Made by a program: the position numbers and the translations under genes. From Arthrobacter sp. (lineage in GTDB: Bacteria; Actinomycetota; Actinomycetes; Actinomycetales; Micrococcaceae): a DNA stretch of 46,277 bases. Positions 1 to 7,624 of this stretch are shown piece by piece (position 1 is the stretch's first letter; each line of letters starts with the position of its first letter). The notes below the pieces were generated by a model. The model ran no database searches and was not told where the DNA came from. It saw nothing but the letters and a program-made list of their open reading frames with translations. The stretch lies in the NCBI GenBank assembly GCA_031178585.1, contig JAPSIT010000005.1:1-46277 (forward strand), given 5' to 3'.

Positions 1-109
1 AAATGGCTCCCAGGAACAGGGCCATCATCACTACGAACAGGAAAACGCTGGTGACCAGGCTGTTCTCGTTCTGGGGTGTCTGAACCTGCGCGTCGATCTT
101 GCTGGACAT
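1..109 (-). CDS. Small membrane protein, 5' part only
   Basis: The first 36 codons of a leftward gene that runs off the window edge. The ATG at 109-107 has a strong ribosome binding site (GAGGAGG about 6 nt upstream). The visible protein has a polar start (MSSKIDAQVQTPQNENS) followed by a hydrophobic run (LVTSVFLFVVMMALFLGAI) that looks like one transmembrane helix. The family cannot be named from this fragment. Small one-helix actinobacterial membrane proteins often look like this. It lies 52 bp downstream of deoC on the same strand and could be co-transcribed with it. Confidence 0.6.
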   Translation of the reverse strand, partial: MSSKIDAQVQTPQNENSLVTSVFLFVVMMALFLGAI

Positions 110-161
110 TCATTCCTCCTCGGCCCCTCGGGGGGCTCAAACTGTGGCTGCCGCCGGCGGA

Positions 162-878
162 TCAGTAGCCGGACGAACCCTGTTCACCCTTGACGATCGC
201 AATTCCGGAGCTGGCACCAATACGTGTTGCACCTGCAGCAATCATAGCCTGCGCATCAGCCAGGGAACGCACGCCGCCGGATGCCTTCACGCCCAGGGTC
301 TGGCCTACGGTGCGCCGCATCAGGGCGATGTCTTCAGCGGTCGCGCCTCCGCCGTTGAATCCGGTGGACGTCTTGACGAAGTCCGCCCCGGCCTCCACCG
401 CCGCCTCGCACGCCAGGATTTTCTGGTCATCACTGAGCAGGGCGGTCTCGATGATGACCTTCAGGATCGCTTCGCCGCCGTGGACAGCCTCGGCTACCGC
501 CTTGATGTCGTCCACGAGGGCACCCTTGTCCGAGGCGCGGGCATCGGCGATGTTGATGACCATGTCCACCTCGTCCGCACCGTCCAGCACGGCGCCGCGC
601 GCCTCGAACGCTTTGACGTCGCTGGGCGTGGCTCCCAACGGGAACCCGACCACGGAGCATGTCAGCACGCCGGTGCCCTTGAGCGCCTTCTTGACCGTCT
701 TCACCCAGACGGGGTTCACGCAGACCGACTTGAACTTGTACTCCGCAGCCTCGGCGCAGACCTTGAGGATCTCGGCCTCGCTGGCTTCCGGCTTCAGCAG
801 CGTATGGTCGATGAAAGATGCGATGCTGCCGGCATCAGCAGTGGCGGGTTGAACGGAAGGGGCGGCTTCGTTGCTCAT
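162..878 (-). CDS. deoC: Deoxyribose-phosphate aldolase DeoC
   Basis: Cleaves 2-deoxyribose-5-phosphate to acetaldehyde and glyceraldehyde-3-phosphate in deoxynucleoside salvage; a cytoplasmic class I aldolase. The 238-residue protein has the TIM-barrel signature: FIDHTLLKP near residue 22, the catalytic Asp105 in EVDMVIN, the Schiff-base Lys169 in DFVKTSTGF and the activating Lys198 in GVKASGGVR. The C-terminal end is GYxSG-like but shortened (GEQGSSGY). The ATG at 878 is preceded by GAGAGGA; an in-frame upstream codon at 953 would add a basic, non-conserved leader and is not preferred. Purine nucleoside phosphorylase and phosphohexomutase, other nucleoside-salvage enzymes, lie 7 kb away rather than adjacent. 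Confidence 0.95.
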   Translation of the reverse strand: MSNEAAPSVQPATADAGSIASFIDHTLLKPEASEAEILKVCAEAAEYKFKSVCVNPVWVKTVKKALKGTGVLTCSVVGFPLGATPSDVKAFEARGAVLDGADEVDMVINIADARASDKGALVDDIKAVAEAVHGGEAILKVIIETALLSDDQKILACEAAVEAGADFVKTSTGFNGGGATAEDIALMRRTVGQTLGVKASGGVRSLADAQAMIAAGATRIGASSGIAIVKGEQGSSGY

Positions 879-1052
879 GATGGTCCTCTCGAGGGGCCTT
901 GTAGGCCTGCGGCGTAACGGCGTCCGAGGCTCTTTCGGGAACCATCTTGCCACAAGCCGAAGTCCGCAAAACCGCCGCCGGATGGCCGGTCAGATGCGCC
1001 TGCCCACCCGGCCGCTCTTCGCCGAAGTGCAACGCCACGCCCCGCGTTGAAG

Positions 1053-1907
1053 TCAGGCAACGGCCTGCAGCACCGGGGGCGCGGAAGCCGCCGTCAGGAG
1101 CTGCGTCGCGCAGGCACCGGCGGCGGAAACCACGGCAACCAGCAGCCCCAGCCGGACGCCGTCGAACGCTGCCGCGTCGCCGATGGCCCAAATGCCGGGA
1201 ACTGACGTCCGGAAATCCCGGCTGATAACAATCCCTCCGGCGGCGGCGGTCCGCAGCCCGGCGGTGGCGGCCAGATCGTCCCGGGACACCCGCTCCTCGG
1301 CCAGGACTACCAGGTCGCCGCTCATGCTGCTGCCGTCCTCGAAAATCACCGCGGAAGCCACCAGGCCGGAAACTGACTTTCCGGGCACGACGGCGGCAGG
1401 GCGGGCCGTGGTGCGGATTGGACGGACGCCGTTGGCGCGCAGGACTTCCTCCGCCTGGCCGGCGGCTGTGCCGTTGCCGACCAGGATTCCCAGCGGGCGC
1501 CTGCCGAGCTCCCGGGTGACTTCGCCAACGGCTTCTGCAATCCGCGCGGCATCGTCAATGGTGGAGTAGCTCAGGCACTGGGCCGCGCCTTCCACCGGGT
1601 TCGCGACAGGAGCGGATCCCGTAGCAATCACCAGCTCGTCGTAGGCAAACTCCATGCCGTCGGCTGTGGCGACGGTGCGGTTGTGGGCGTCGATGTGGCT
1701 GGCGGGCTGGCCGAACCGGACGGAGACCTGGGGGAGCAGGGCCAGCTCCAGCAGTTCCTCCGGTGTGTCATCCCGGTTGCTCAGGACTGTGATGCTGCCG
1801 GCGAAGCGGGCGCCGTCCAATTGCCGGACGAGGGCCTGGGCGGCTGGGCCGGCGCCCGCGATGACAATGCGGGGAGCGGAGGAGGTGGAGGTTGCCGGAG
1901 CGGACAT
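1053..1907 (-). CDS. Short FAD/NAD(P)-binding oxidoreductase, NirB N-terminal paralogue
   Basis: A 284-residue flavoprotein-like protein related to the N-terminal reductase part of NirB and NasB. Visible motifs are the FAD dinucleotide fold GAGPAA (residues 18-23), VIATGS (93-98), a second nucleotide-binding glycine motif GNGTAAG (144-150, where NirB has GGGLLG) and the closing GIWAIGDAAAF (238-248). The conserved LPYDRxxLSK segment that follows the first beta strand in NirB is missing here, so the protein is shorter than the usual 380-400 residues and may bind FAD poorly. There is no iron-sulfur domain. Start: ATG at 1907 with AAAGGG upstream. It is the last gene after nirB-cobA-nnaR on the same strand, separated by 172 bp, so it may be in the nitrite regulon or have its own promoter. 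Substrate unknown. Confidence 0.7.
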   Translation of the reverse strand: MSAPATSTSSAPRIVIAGAGPAAQALVRQLDGARFAGSITVLSNRDDTPEELLELALLPQVSVRFGQPASHIDAHNRTVATADGMEFAYDELVIATGSAPVANPVEGAAQCLSYSTIDDAARIAEAVGEVTRELGRRPLGILVGNGTAAGQAEEVLRANGVRPIRTTARPAAVVPGKSVSGLVASAVIFEDGSSMSGDLVVLAEERVSRDDLAATAGLRTAAAGGIVISRDFRTSVPGIWAIGDAAAFDGVRLGLLVAVVSAAGACATQLLTAASAPPVLQAVA

Positions 1908-2079
1908 GTGCTGGCCCTTTCGCTGGCGGCCGCTAACGGCCGGAACTTCATGATGGAACCCAGCGTAGGTGGCCAGTTTTTCCGGGGTGTTTCCCAGCCG
2001 TTGCCGATTTGTCCCCGCGTGTTCGCTGCCCGTTACCGCCCGGCAACAGAAGCCACCGCACTCGGACAGGAACAGGGCG

Positions 2080-3264
2080 TTAGACGCGGATCCGGTAGCC
2101 GCGCTTGACCACAGTTTCCACAAGCCGCCCGTCCGGCAGCGAGGACCGCAGGCGGCTGACCGTCATGTCCAGGGCATGCACCGATCCGCGCAGCTCCAGG
2201 AGCTCCGACAGAGATTCACGCGACAGCACGGCTCCTTCGGCACCAAGGAGGGCGCGCAGGAGCAGTAGCGGAGCTGGCGCGACCTCCACCGGTTCGCCGT
2301 CGATCCGCAGCGAGCGGCCGCGCAGTTCCACGGTGCCGGAGCGCGTCTCGAGGCGGCGCACGTGGTTCAGCGCCAAGTGTTCGCAGACCAGCCGGATCAG
2401 CGCGCCCATCCGGAAACGCTCCGGAACCAGGGGAGTGACCCCGGCGTCGAGCAGTGGCTGGGCGGTCACGGGACCCACGACGGCGGTGGTGACCGTGGTC
2501 TTGAGGCTTTCCACCAGCTGCCTGTACAGGCCCATTTCGTGAGCCGTGCTCCACATGGCATCCACTGCCGGGGCGCTTGTGAAGGTCAGGACGTCGAGGT
2601 TGCCGCTGCAGGCAGCCTCGATCAGGCGGGGGAGGCGGTCCGCGCCGTCGGGCTTCACCCAGCGGTATGGTGTGACCGTGAGGACGGTGGCGCCGGACAT
2701 CCGGAGACGCTCCAACTGGCGGACATCTGTGTAGCCGTGCAGCTGCACGGCCACGGTCTTCCCGCGCACGCCTTCCTGGAGCAGCATGTCCACGAGCGTG
2801 GCGGTGGTTTCGTCGCTGCTGATTCCGACGTCGGCAAGGCCGGCTGCGCGGACGGCGCCGCGGGCTTTGGGTCCCCGAACGAACATCCTGCAGGAAGCCA
2901 GGGTGTCGAGTAGCTCCTCGCCGATCCCGGAGGCGTCCGCCGCTTCGCACCAGCGGCGCATGCCGTAGGCGGTGGTGGCGATGCAGAGGTCGGGCTTCGC
3001 GGCGATGATCGCCTTGGTGTCCTCGATGAGGCTGACGTCCTCATTGACCGGAGCGATTTTGAGCGCGGGGGCGTGCAGTACCTCGGCGCCGCGGCGTTCC
3101 AGGGCCTCGATCAGGTCCCGGGAGCGGCGGTGTGAGGTGACACCGATCCGGAAACCTTCGAGCGGAGCCTCGGTGGCCTCAGGGGCAGCCGCATCCTGTG
3201 TCGCTGTGCCCGCGGGGCCTGTGGCTGGGGGAGCGATGGTGTTCAAAGAGGTCATAACCTTCAC
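2080..3264 (-). CDS. nnaR: NnaR-type regulator: HemD-like domain fused to winged-helix DNA-binding domain
   Basis: The 394-residue protein begins with an Ala/Pro-rich leader, then a uroporphyrinogen-III synthase fold (from about residue 37, GFRIGVTSHRR, to about 290), then an OmpR-type winged helix in the last 90 residues ending DMTVSRLRSSLPDGRLVETV and GYRIRV. In Streptomyces and mycobacteria proteins of this architecture (NnaR; Rv0260c-like) are nitrate/nitrite assimilation regulators that act with GlnR. This gene sits in the nirB-cobA operon, which supports that role over a purely enzymatic one in tetrapyrrole synthesis. The GTG at 3264 overlaps the TGA of cobA in a GTGA arrangement, indicating translational coupling; an ATG at 3255 is an alternative. 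Whether the HemD domain still makes uroporphyrinogen III cannot be judged from sequence. Confidence 0.85.
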   Translation of the reverse strand: MKVMTSLNTIAPPATGPAGTATQDAAAPEATEAPLEGFRIGVTSHRRSRDLIEALERRGAEVLHAPALKIAPVNEDVSLIEDTKAIIAAKPDLCIATTAYGMRRWCEAADASGIGEELLDTLASCRMFVRGPKARGAVRAAGLADVGISSDETTATLVDMLLQEGVRGKTVAVQLHGYTDVRQLERLRMSGATVLTVTPYRWVKPDGADRLPRLIEAACSGNLDVLTFTSAPAVDAMWSTAHEMGLYRQLVESLKTTVTTAVVGPVTAQPLLDAGVTPLVPERFRMGALIRLVCEHLALNHVRRLETRSGTVELRGRSLRIDGEPVEVAPAPLLLLRALLGAEGAVLSRESLSELLELRGSVHALDMTVSRLRSSLPDGRLVETVVKRGYRIRV

Positions 3265-4295
3265 GATTCCAGCAGGGAGGCCGCCAGGCGGTCAAGGTCG
3301 GCGGCGGCCTCGGCATGCCCGCGGTTGGCCTCAGCCACCCGCACCACCTCACCGATCACCAGGACGGCGGGGTTGCTGCAGCCTGCAGCAGCAGAGGCAA
3401 TGGTGCCAAGCTCGGCGATGGTGGTGCGCTGGCCCGGACGGTATCCGCGCTCCACCACGGCCATAGGCATGTCAGCGCGCATCCCGGCGCGGCGGAGACC
3501 GGCGGCGAGGTGATGCAGCGTACCAATTCCCATAAGGACCACGATAGTGCCGCCCAGGCCGGCCAGGTGCGTGAGCTCCTGCTCGGTCAGCGGTGCGTGG
3601 CCGGAGACCACGGTGAACATGTGGCTGACCTCGCGGTGCGTCACCGGGATCCCGGCAGCCGCCGGCACCGAGATGGCACTCGTGACACCGGAGATCACGC
3701 GGACGGGCACGCCGGCCGCCACGCAGGAGGCCACTTCCTCACCGCCGCGGCCGAAGACGTAGGGGTCCCCGCCCTTGAGGCGGACCACATTGTTGCCCGA
3801 GAGGGCGCTTTCCACCATGAGCTTTTCGATGTCGTCCTGGCTGACCTTGTGGTGGCCGGGCTTCTTGCCCACATCCACCAGCTCGGCCGAGGTCAGGGAG
3901 GCGAGCTCCTGGTACGGGGCGAGCCGGTCGTAGAACACGACGTCCGCGTCCCGCAGGGCGTTGACGGCGGCCACGGTCAGCAGCTCGGCGGTGCCGGGGC
4001 CGCCGCCGACCAGCGTCACGTGCCCTGCCACACCGGCCGCAGGTTCGGCCGAGACCGGAATGCCGGTTGCCCGGCACCGCTCGAGCAGGGGTTCCCAGCC
4101 GGGTTGGCCGTCATTGACGGCGGCGACCAGGAACGGGCGCTCGGGCAGGGGGCCGTCGTGCCCGGCGCCGTTTGGCGCGCTGAGGCGGTAGACGACCGCC
4201 CCCGCGGCCTTGTAGCGGCGGACCGCCTGGCGGGCTGCGGCGTCGGAACCTGTCACCAGGACCTCGCGGCCGGTGAGATCAATGCTGAGCTGCAT
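3261..4295 (-). CDS. cobA: Uroporphyrinogen-III C-methyltransferase with degenerate SirC-like N-domain
   Basis: Methylates uroporphyrinogen III twice with S-adenosylmethionine to give precorrin-2, the first committed step to siroheme, which NirB requires. The 344-residue protein has the methyltransferase from about residue 92, with VGGGPG (96-101) and VRLKGGDPYVFGRGGEE (171-187). The first 90 residues look like a shortened, decayed precorrin-2 dehydrogenase domain of CysG type: IDLTGREVLVTG is recognisable, but the NAD glycine motif reads GSDAAA. No siroheme ferrochelatase lies nearby. Start: ATG at 4295, 1 bp after the nirB stop, with GAGG 8 nt upstream. It is second in nirB-cobA-nnaR. Confidence 0.92.
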   Translation of the reverse strand: MQLSIDLTGREVLVTGSDAAARQAVRRYKAAGAVVYRLSAPNGAGHDGPLPERPFLVAAVNDGQPGWEPLLERCRATGIPVSAEPAAGVAGHVTLVGGGPGTAELLTVAAVNALRDADVVFYDRLAPYQELASLTSAELVDVGKKPGHHKVSQDDIEKLMVESALSGNNVVRLKGGDPYVFGRGGEEVASCVAAGVPVRVISGVTSAISVPAAAGIPVTHREVSHMFTVVSGHAPLTEQELTHLAGLGGTIVVLMGIGTLHHLAAGLRRAGMRADMPMAVVERGYRPGQRTTIAELGTIASAAAGCSNPAVLVIGEVVRVAEANRGHAEAAADLDRLAASLLES

Positions 4296-4296
4296 G

Positions 4297-6957
4297 CTAA
4301 ACCTCACTTCCGTCAAGCAGCTCCGGCGCGGAGGAGCGCACGGGGATGGAAGCTCCAATCAGGACTGGCTGCTGAGCGGCTAGCGCCTTCTCCTCCGCCG
4401 TTGCCGGACGCATCTGGCCGCGCTCGTCGGGCACGAAGGTGATGGAATCGTCCTTCTGGTCCGGGGCGTTCACGAAGGAGCGGAACCGGCGCAGGCGCTC
4501 GGGGTCCTTCAGCGTGTCGGCCCACTCATCGATGTACGTGTCCACGTGCTTAGCCATGGCAGCCTCGAGTTCCTCGGCGATGCCCAGGGTGTCGTGTACC
4601 ACCACGTCCTCGACGTGCTTGACGCCGCCGTCAAGTTCCTCCTGCCAGCGGGCGGTGCGCTGCAGGCGGTCCGCGGTGCGGATGTAGTACATGAAGTAGC
4701 GGTCGATGTACTTGATCAGCGTCTCGTCGTCAAGGTCCTTGGCCAGCAGCTGGGCGTGGGCCGGAGTGGCGCCGCCGTTGCCGCCGACGTACAGGTTCCA
4801 GCCGTCGGCCGTGGCGATCACGCCTACGTCCTTGCCGCGGGCCTCCGCGCATTCGCGGGCGCAGCCGGAGACGCCCATCTTGAGCTTGTGCGGGCTGCGC
4901 AGGCCGCGGTAGCGCAGTTCGAGCTGGATGGCCATGGCCACCGAGTCCTGCACGCCGAAACGGCACCAGGTGGAACCGACGCAGGACTTCACTGTGCGCA
5001 GGCTCTTGCCGTAGGCCTGGCCGGACTCGAAGCCGGCGTCTACCAGTTCCTTCCAGATTTCCGGCAGCTGCTCCAGGCGGGCGCCGAACATATCGATGCG
5101 CTGGCCGCCGGTGATCTTGGTGTAGAGGTTGTACTTCTCGGCCACTGCAGCGATGACGCCGAGCTTCTTCGGGGTGATCTCGCCGCCGGCGATGCGGGGG
5201 ACAACCGAGTAGGTTCCGTCCTTCTGCATGTTGGCCAGGGCGCGGTCGTTGGTGTCCTGCAGGGTGCCGCGGCCGGCGTCCAGGACGTAGGCGCTGTTCT
5301 GGCTGGCCAGGATGTTGGCGATGGTCGGCTTGCAGATGTCGCAGCCTGCGCCGGTGCCGTACTTGGCCATGATTTCTTCAAACGAGGTCAGCTCCAGGAC
5401 ACGGATGGCGTCGAACAGTTCCTGGCGGGACAGCTCGATGTGCTCGCAGAGGGCCTTCGAAACCTCGACGCCAGACTTGGTCAGTTCAGTTTCGAGCAGC
5501 TTCTTCAGCATGGGAACACAAGAACCGCACTGGGTTCCGGCACGGGTGCAGCCCTTCAGCTCGCCCAGTTCCTGGACCGGGGCGTTGCCTTCGCAGGCAC
5601 CGCAGCCGTTGATGGCGTCGCGGATGCTGCCCGCGGTCACGTTGTTGCAGGAGCACAGGGTGGCGTCGTCCGGCAGTTCGGTTTCGGGGGCTTCTCCACC
5701 GCCGGCTGCCGTCAGGTACGCACCTGGCTCGGCCGGAAGCTCGCGGCCCAGGAGCGGGCGGAGGCTCGTGTACGGGGCCGCGTCGCCGACGAAGATGCCG
5801 CCGAGCAGGGTCTTGGCGTCGTCGGTGGTGACGATCTTCTGGTACACGCCACGGGCGGGGTCGGCGTAGACGATTTCGAGCGCGTGCTCGGTCTTGGCGA
5901 AGGCGTCACCGAAGCTGGCCACATCCACGCCGGACAGCTTCAGCTTGGTGGCGGTGTCGAAGCCGGGGAACGTTGCCTCGCCGCCGTGCAGGCGGTCGGC
6001 CACAATTTCGGCCATGGTGTTGGCCGGAGCCACCAGACCCAAACACATGCCGCCGAAGTTGGCCACTTCGCCGATGGCCCAGACGCCCGGGACCTGGGTG
6101 GAGCAGTCGTCGTTGATGACCACGCCGCCGCGGGGGCCGAGGTCAAACAGGGGTTCCTCACCCTCGGCGGGGCGGAAGAGTTCATCACGGGGCTTCACGC
6201 CGATGGCCACAATGACGAGGTCAGCCGGGATGGTGCGGCCGTCGGCCATCAGCACGCCGGTGACTTGGCCCTCGTCGTCCGCGAGGATCTCTGACGGGAA
6301 CACGCCGCCGTGGACCTCGAAGCCCTTGGCTTGGATCAGGCGGCCCAGCGCCTGGCCGGCGCCCTCGTCGAGCTGAGTGTTCATGAGCCAGGGTGCGCCG
6401 TTGATGACCACCGGGGTGGCTCCGAGCTGTTCGGTGCCGGCTGCCGATTCCAGACCCAGCAGGCCGCCGCCGATGGTGACGGCGTTGATTTTGCGGCCGA
6501 GTTTTTCGGTGAGCTCGGCGATGGACTTGTTGATCGCCCAGACGTCTTCGAGCGTGCGGTAGACATGCACGTGCTCGGCGCCGGGGATGGGGAGCCTGGC
6601 GGCGTCGGACCCGGTGGCCACGACGAGTTCGTCGTATTCAAAGCGGTTGCCGGCAGCGGTTTCCACGGCCTTTGCGGTGGTGTCGATCTTCACCACGCGC
6701 TCGCCGGTCTTGAGCGTGAGGGCTTCGTGGTCCCACATGGACGCGGCGCCGAGCGTGAGGTCAACGTCGCTGTCCGTGAGGGCCTTGCTCAGGGCGACCC
6801 GGTCGTAGGGCAGGTGCGCTTCTTCCGTAAGTACGGTTACTTGCCAGCCTTCGAGGCCACGGGCATGCATGGCGTCTGCAAAACGGTGGGCAGCCGGGCC
6901 GCCGCCGGCGACGACGATGCGGCGCGGTGTCTCTGTGCTTGAAGTCTGTCCGGTCAC
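4297..6957 (-). CDS. nirB: Assimilatory nitrite reductase [NAD(P)H] large subunit
   Basis: Six-electron reduction of nitrite to ammonium in the cytoplasm. The 886 residues show all expected modules. The FAD motif is GGGPAA (18-23) with LPYDRVALSK (49-58), and the NAD(P)H motif is TIGGGLLGLE (161-170). A BFD-like [2Fe-2S] domain carries Cys435, 437, 477 and 480, and a second CxxC is at 539/542. The siroheme/[4Fe-4S] half-domain has Cys659, 665, 699 and 703 (CVGSTWC and CARECAEARG). Length is normal for NirB. The start is GTG at 6957 with GAAAGG upstream. It is the first gene of nirB-cobA-nnaR. The small subunit gene is not downstream but divergent, across a promoter region with GlnR-like boxes. 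Confidence 0.97.
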   Translation of the reverse strand: MTGQTSSTETPRRIVVAGGGPAAHRFADAMHARGLEGWQVTVLTEEAHLPYDRVALSKALTDSDVDLTLGAASMWDHEALTLKTGERVVKIDTTAKAVETAAGNRFEYDELVVATGSDAARLPIPGAEHVHVYRTLEDVWAINKSIAELTEKLGRKINAVTIGGGLLGLESAAGTEQLGATPVVINGAPWLMNTQLDEGAGQALGRLIQAKGFEVHGGVFPSEILADDEGQVTGVLMADGRTIPADLVIVAIGVKPRDELFRPAEGEEPLFDLGPRGGVVINDDCSTQVPGVWAIGEVANFGGMCLGLVAPANTMAEIVADRLHGGEATFPGFDTATKLKLSGVDVASFGDAFAKTEHALEIVYADPARGVYQKIVTTDDAKTLLGGIFVGDAAPYTSLRPLLGRELPAEPGAYLTAAGGGEAPETELPDDATLCSCNNVTAGSIRDAINGCGACEGNAPVQELGELKGCTRAGTQCGSCVPMLKKLLETELTKSGVEVSKALCEHIELSRQELFDAIRVLELTSFEEIMAKYGTGAGCDICKPTIANILASQNSAYVLDAGRGTLQDTNDRALANMQKDGTYSVVPRIAGGEITPKKLGVIAAVAEKYNLYTKITGGQRIDMFGARLEQLPEIWKELVDAGFESGQAYGKSLRTVKSCVGSTWCRFGVQDSVAMAIQLELRYRGLRSPHKLKMGVSGCARECAEARGKDVGVIATADGWNLYVGGNGGATPAHAQLLAKDLDDETLIKYIDRYFMYYIRTADRLQRTARWQEELDGGVKHVEDVVVHDTLGIAEELEAAMAKHVDTYIDEWADTLKDPERLRRFRSFVNAPDQKDDSITFVPDERGQMRPATAEEKALAAQQPVLIGASIPVRSSAPELLDGSEV

Positions 6958-7008
6958 TTAGGGGCCTTTCGCATGGGCCGCAGACGGTGCTCTGCAGCTT
7001 GTCCATCC

Positions 7009-7062
7009 AGACTAGGCAGGGGCAGTTTCGCTTCAGTTTCCCGTTTGTTTCGTGAACTTAAC
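7009..7062 (-). promoter_or_regulatory. nirB promoter with four-half-site GlnR-like box
   Basis: On the minus strand the region 7062-7025 reads GTTAA-n6-GAAAC-n6-GAAAC-n6-GAAAC, four 5-bp half-sites at an exact 11-bp period. The last GAAAC is followed by 10 bp and then TAGTCT (7014-7009), a TAnnnT -10 hexamer. The arrangement fits the actinobacterial GlnR box (gTnAC-n6-GaAAC repeats) in an activating position replacing the -35. Transcription would start about 45 bp before the nirB GTG. GlnR binding is inferred. Confidence 0.75.
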
Positions 7063-7102
7063 TTCTGCATCACGAACACGTTTCGGGTCAGGTGAGGTGT
7101 CT

Positions 7103-7156
7103 TTTACGTTCCGGACACAATGACTGCACGACTTTGAAACACCAGGAATCTAGGTT
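7103..7156 (+). promoter_or_regulatory. nirD promoter with four-half-site GlnR-like box
   Basis: On the plus strand 7103-7140 reads TTTAC-n6-GACAC-n6-TGCAC-n6-GAAAC at an 11-bp period, then 10 bp, then TAGGTT (7151-7156). Only the last half-site is perfect, but the geometry (38-bp box, 10-bp gap, TAGnnT) is identical to the nirB and narK promoters. An alternative reading is a sigma-70-like TTGAAA (7134-7139), 17 bp, GAATAT (7157-7162). The leader to the nirD start is about 90 nt. Confidence 0.65.
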
Positions 7157-7250
7157 GAATATACCGCCGCACTGGCGGCTGAAGCAGGCGAAAGACGCCT
7201 CGCGGAAACCGGCTTTCCGCCGGACAGCAGGCACAGGGAGAGGAGCCGAC

Positions 7251-7616
7251 ATGACGGCAACACTGGAACTTGAGGATCTGACTACCGGGTACGCCGCCGC
7301 CTGGCACCGGGTCTGCGCCGTGAACGAACTGGAACCCGCCTGGGGCGAAGCGGCACTCGTCGCGGGGCGCCAGGTGGCACTGTTCCGGACTGCCGCCGGT
7401 GAGGTTTTCGCTGTCGCCCAGGAAGACCCCGCTACCGGCGCCATGGTCATGGCACGCGGCATCCTCGGATCCCGCGGCGCCCGCCCCACCATCGCATCGC
7501 CCCTTCACAAGGAGGTCTACGACCTCGAGACGGGTGAGTGCTTCGGGAACCCGGGGCTGCGCCTTCCCACTTTCACGACCCGCATCGACGAGGGCTACAT
7601 CGAGATTGAGCTTTAA
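7251..7616 (+). CDS. nirD: Assimilatory nitrite reductase small subunit
   Basis: A 121-residue Rieske-fold partner of NirB. It has FRTAAGEVFAVAQEDPATGA in the middle, SPLHKEVYDLETG near residue 85 and a C-terminal IDEGYIEIEL strand. As in NirD proteins generally, the Cys/His ligands of a Rieske [2Fe-2S] cluster are absent, so it is probably structural or regulatory. The ATG at 7251 has AGGAG 6-10 nt upstream; the frame is open further upstream but without conserved sequence. The usual nirB-nirD order is broken: nirD is transcribed away from nirB, with 293 bp between the starts. Its 3' end converges on the phosphohexomutase gene with only 8 bp between them. Confidence 0.93.
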   Translation: MTATLELEDLTTGYAAAWHRVCAVNELEPAWGEAALVAGRQVALFRTAAGEVFAVAQEDPATGAMVMARGILGSRGARPTIASPLHKEVYDLETGECFGNPGLRLPTFTTRIDEGYIEIEL

Positions 7617-7624
7617 ACCCGGCT

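Noticed and set aside
1908..2079. A GlnR-like GTAAC-n6-CGAAC upstream of the short flavoprotein gene
   Set aside because: Only two partial half-sites, no GAAAC at the right phase and no TAnnnT 10 bp later, unlike the three supported boxes.
2080..3264. A plain uroporphyrinogen-III synthase (HemD)
   Set aside because: The last 90 residues form a winged helix and the gene lies in a nitrite operon; an NnaR-type regulator fits better.
4546..6294. A 582-codon open frame antisense to nirB
   Set aside because: Overlaps a complete NirB with all iron-sulfur and siroheme cysteines; the antisense product is low-complexity Val/Gly/Ala sequence without a family.
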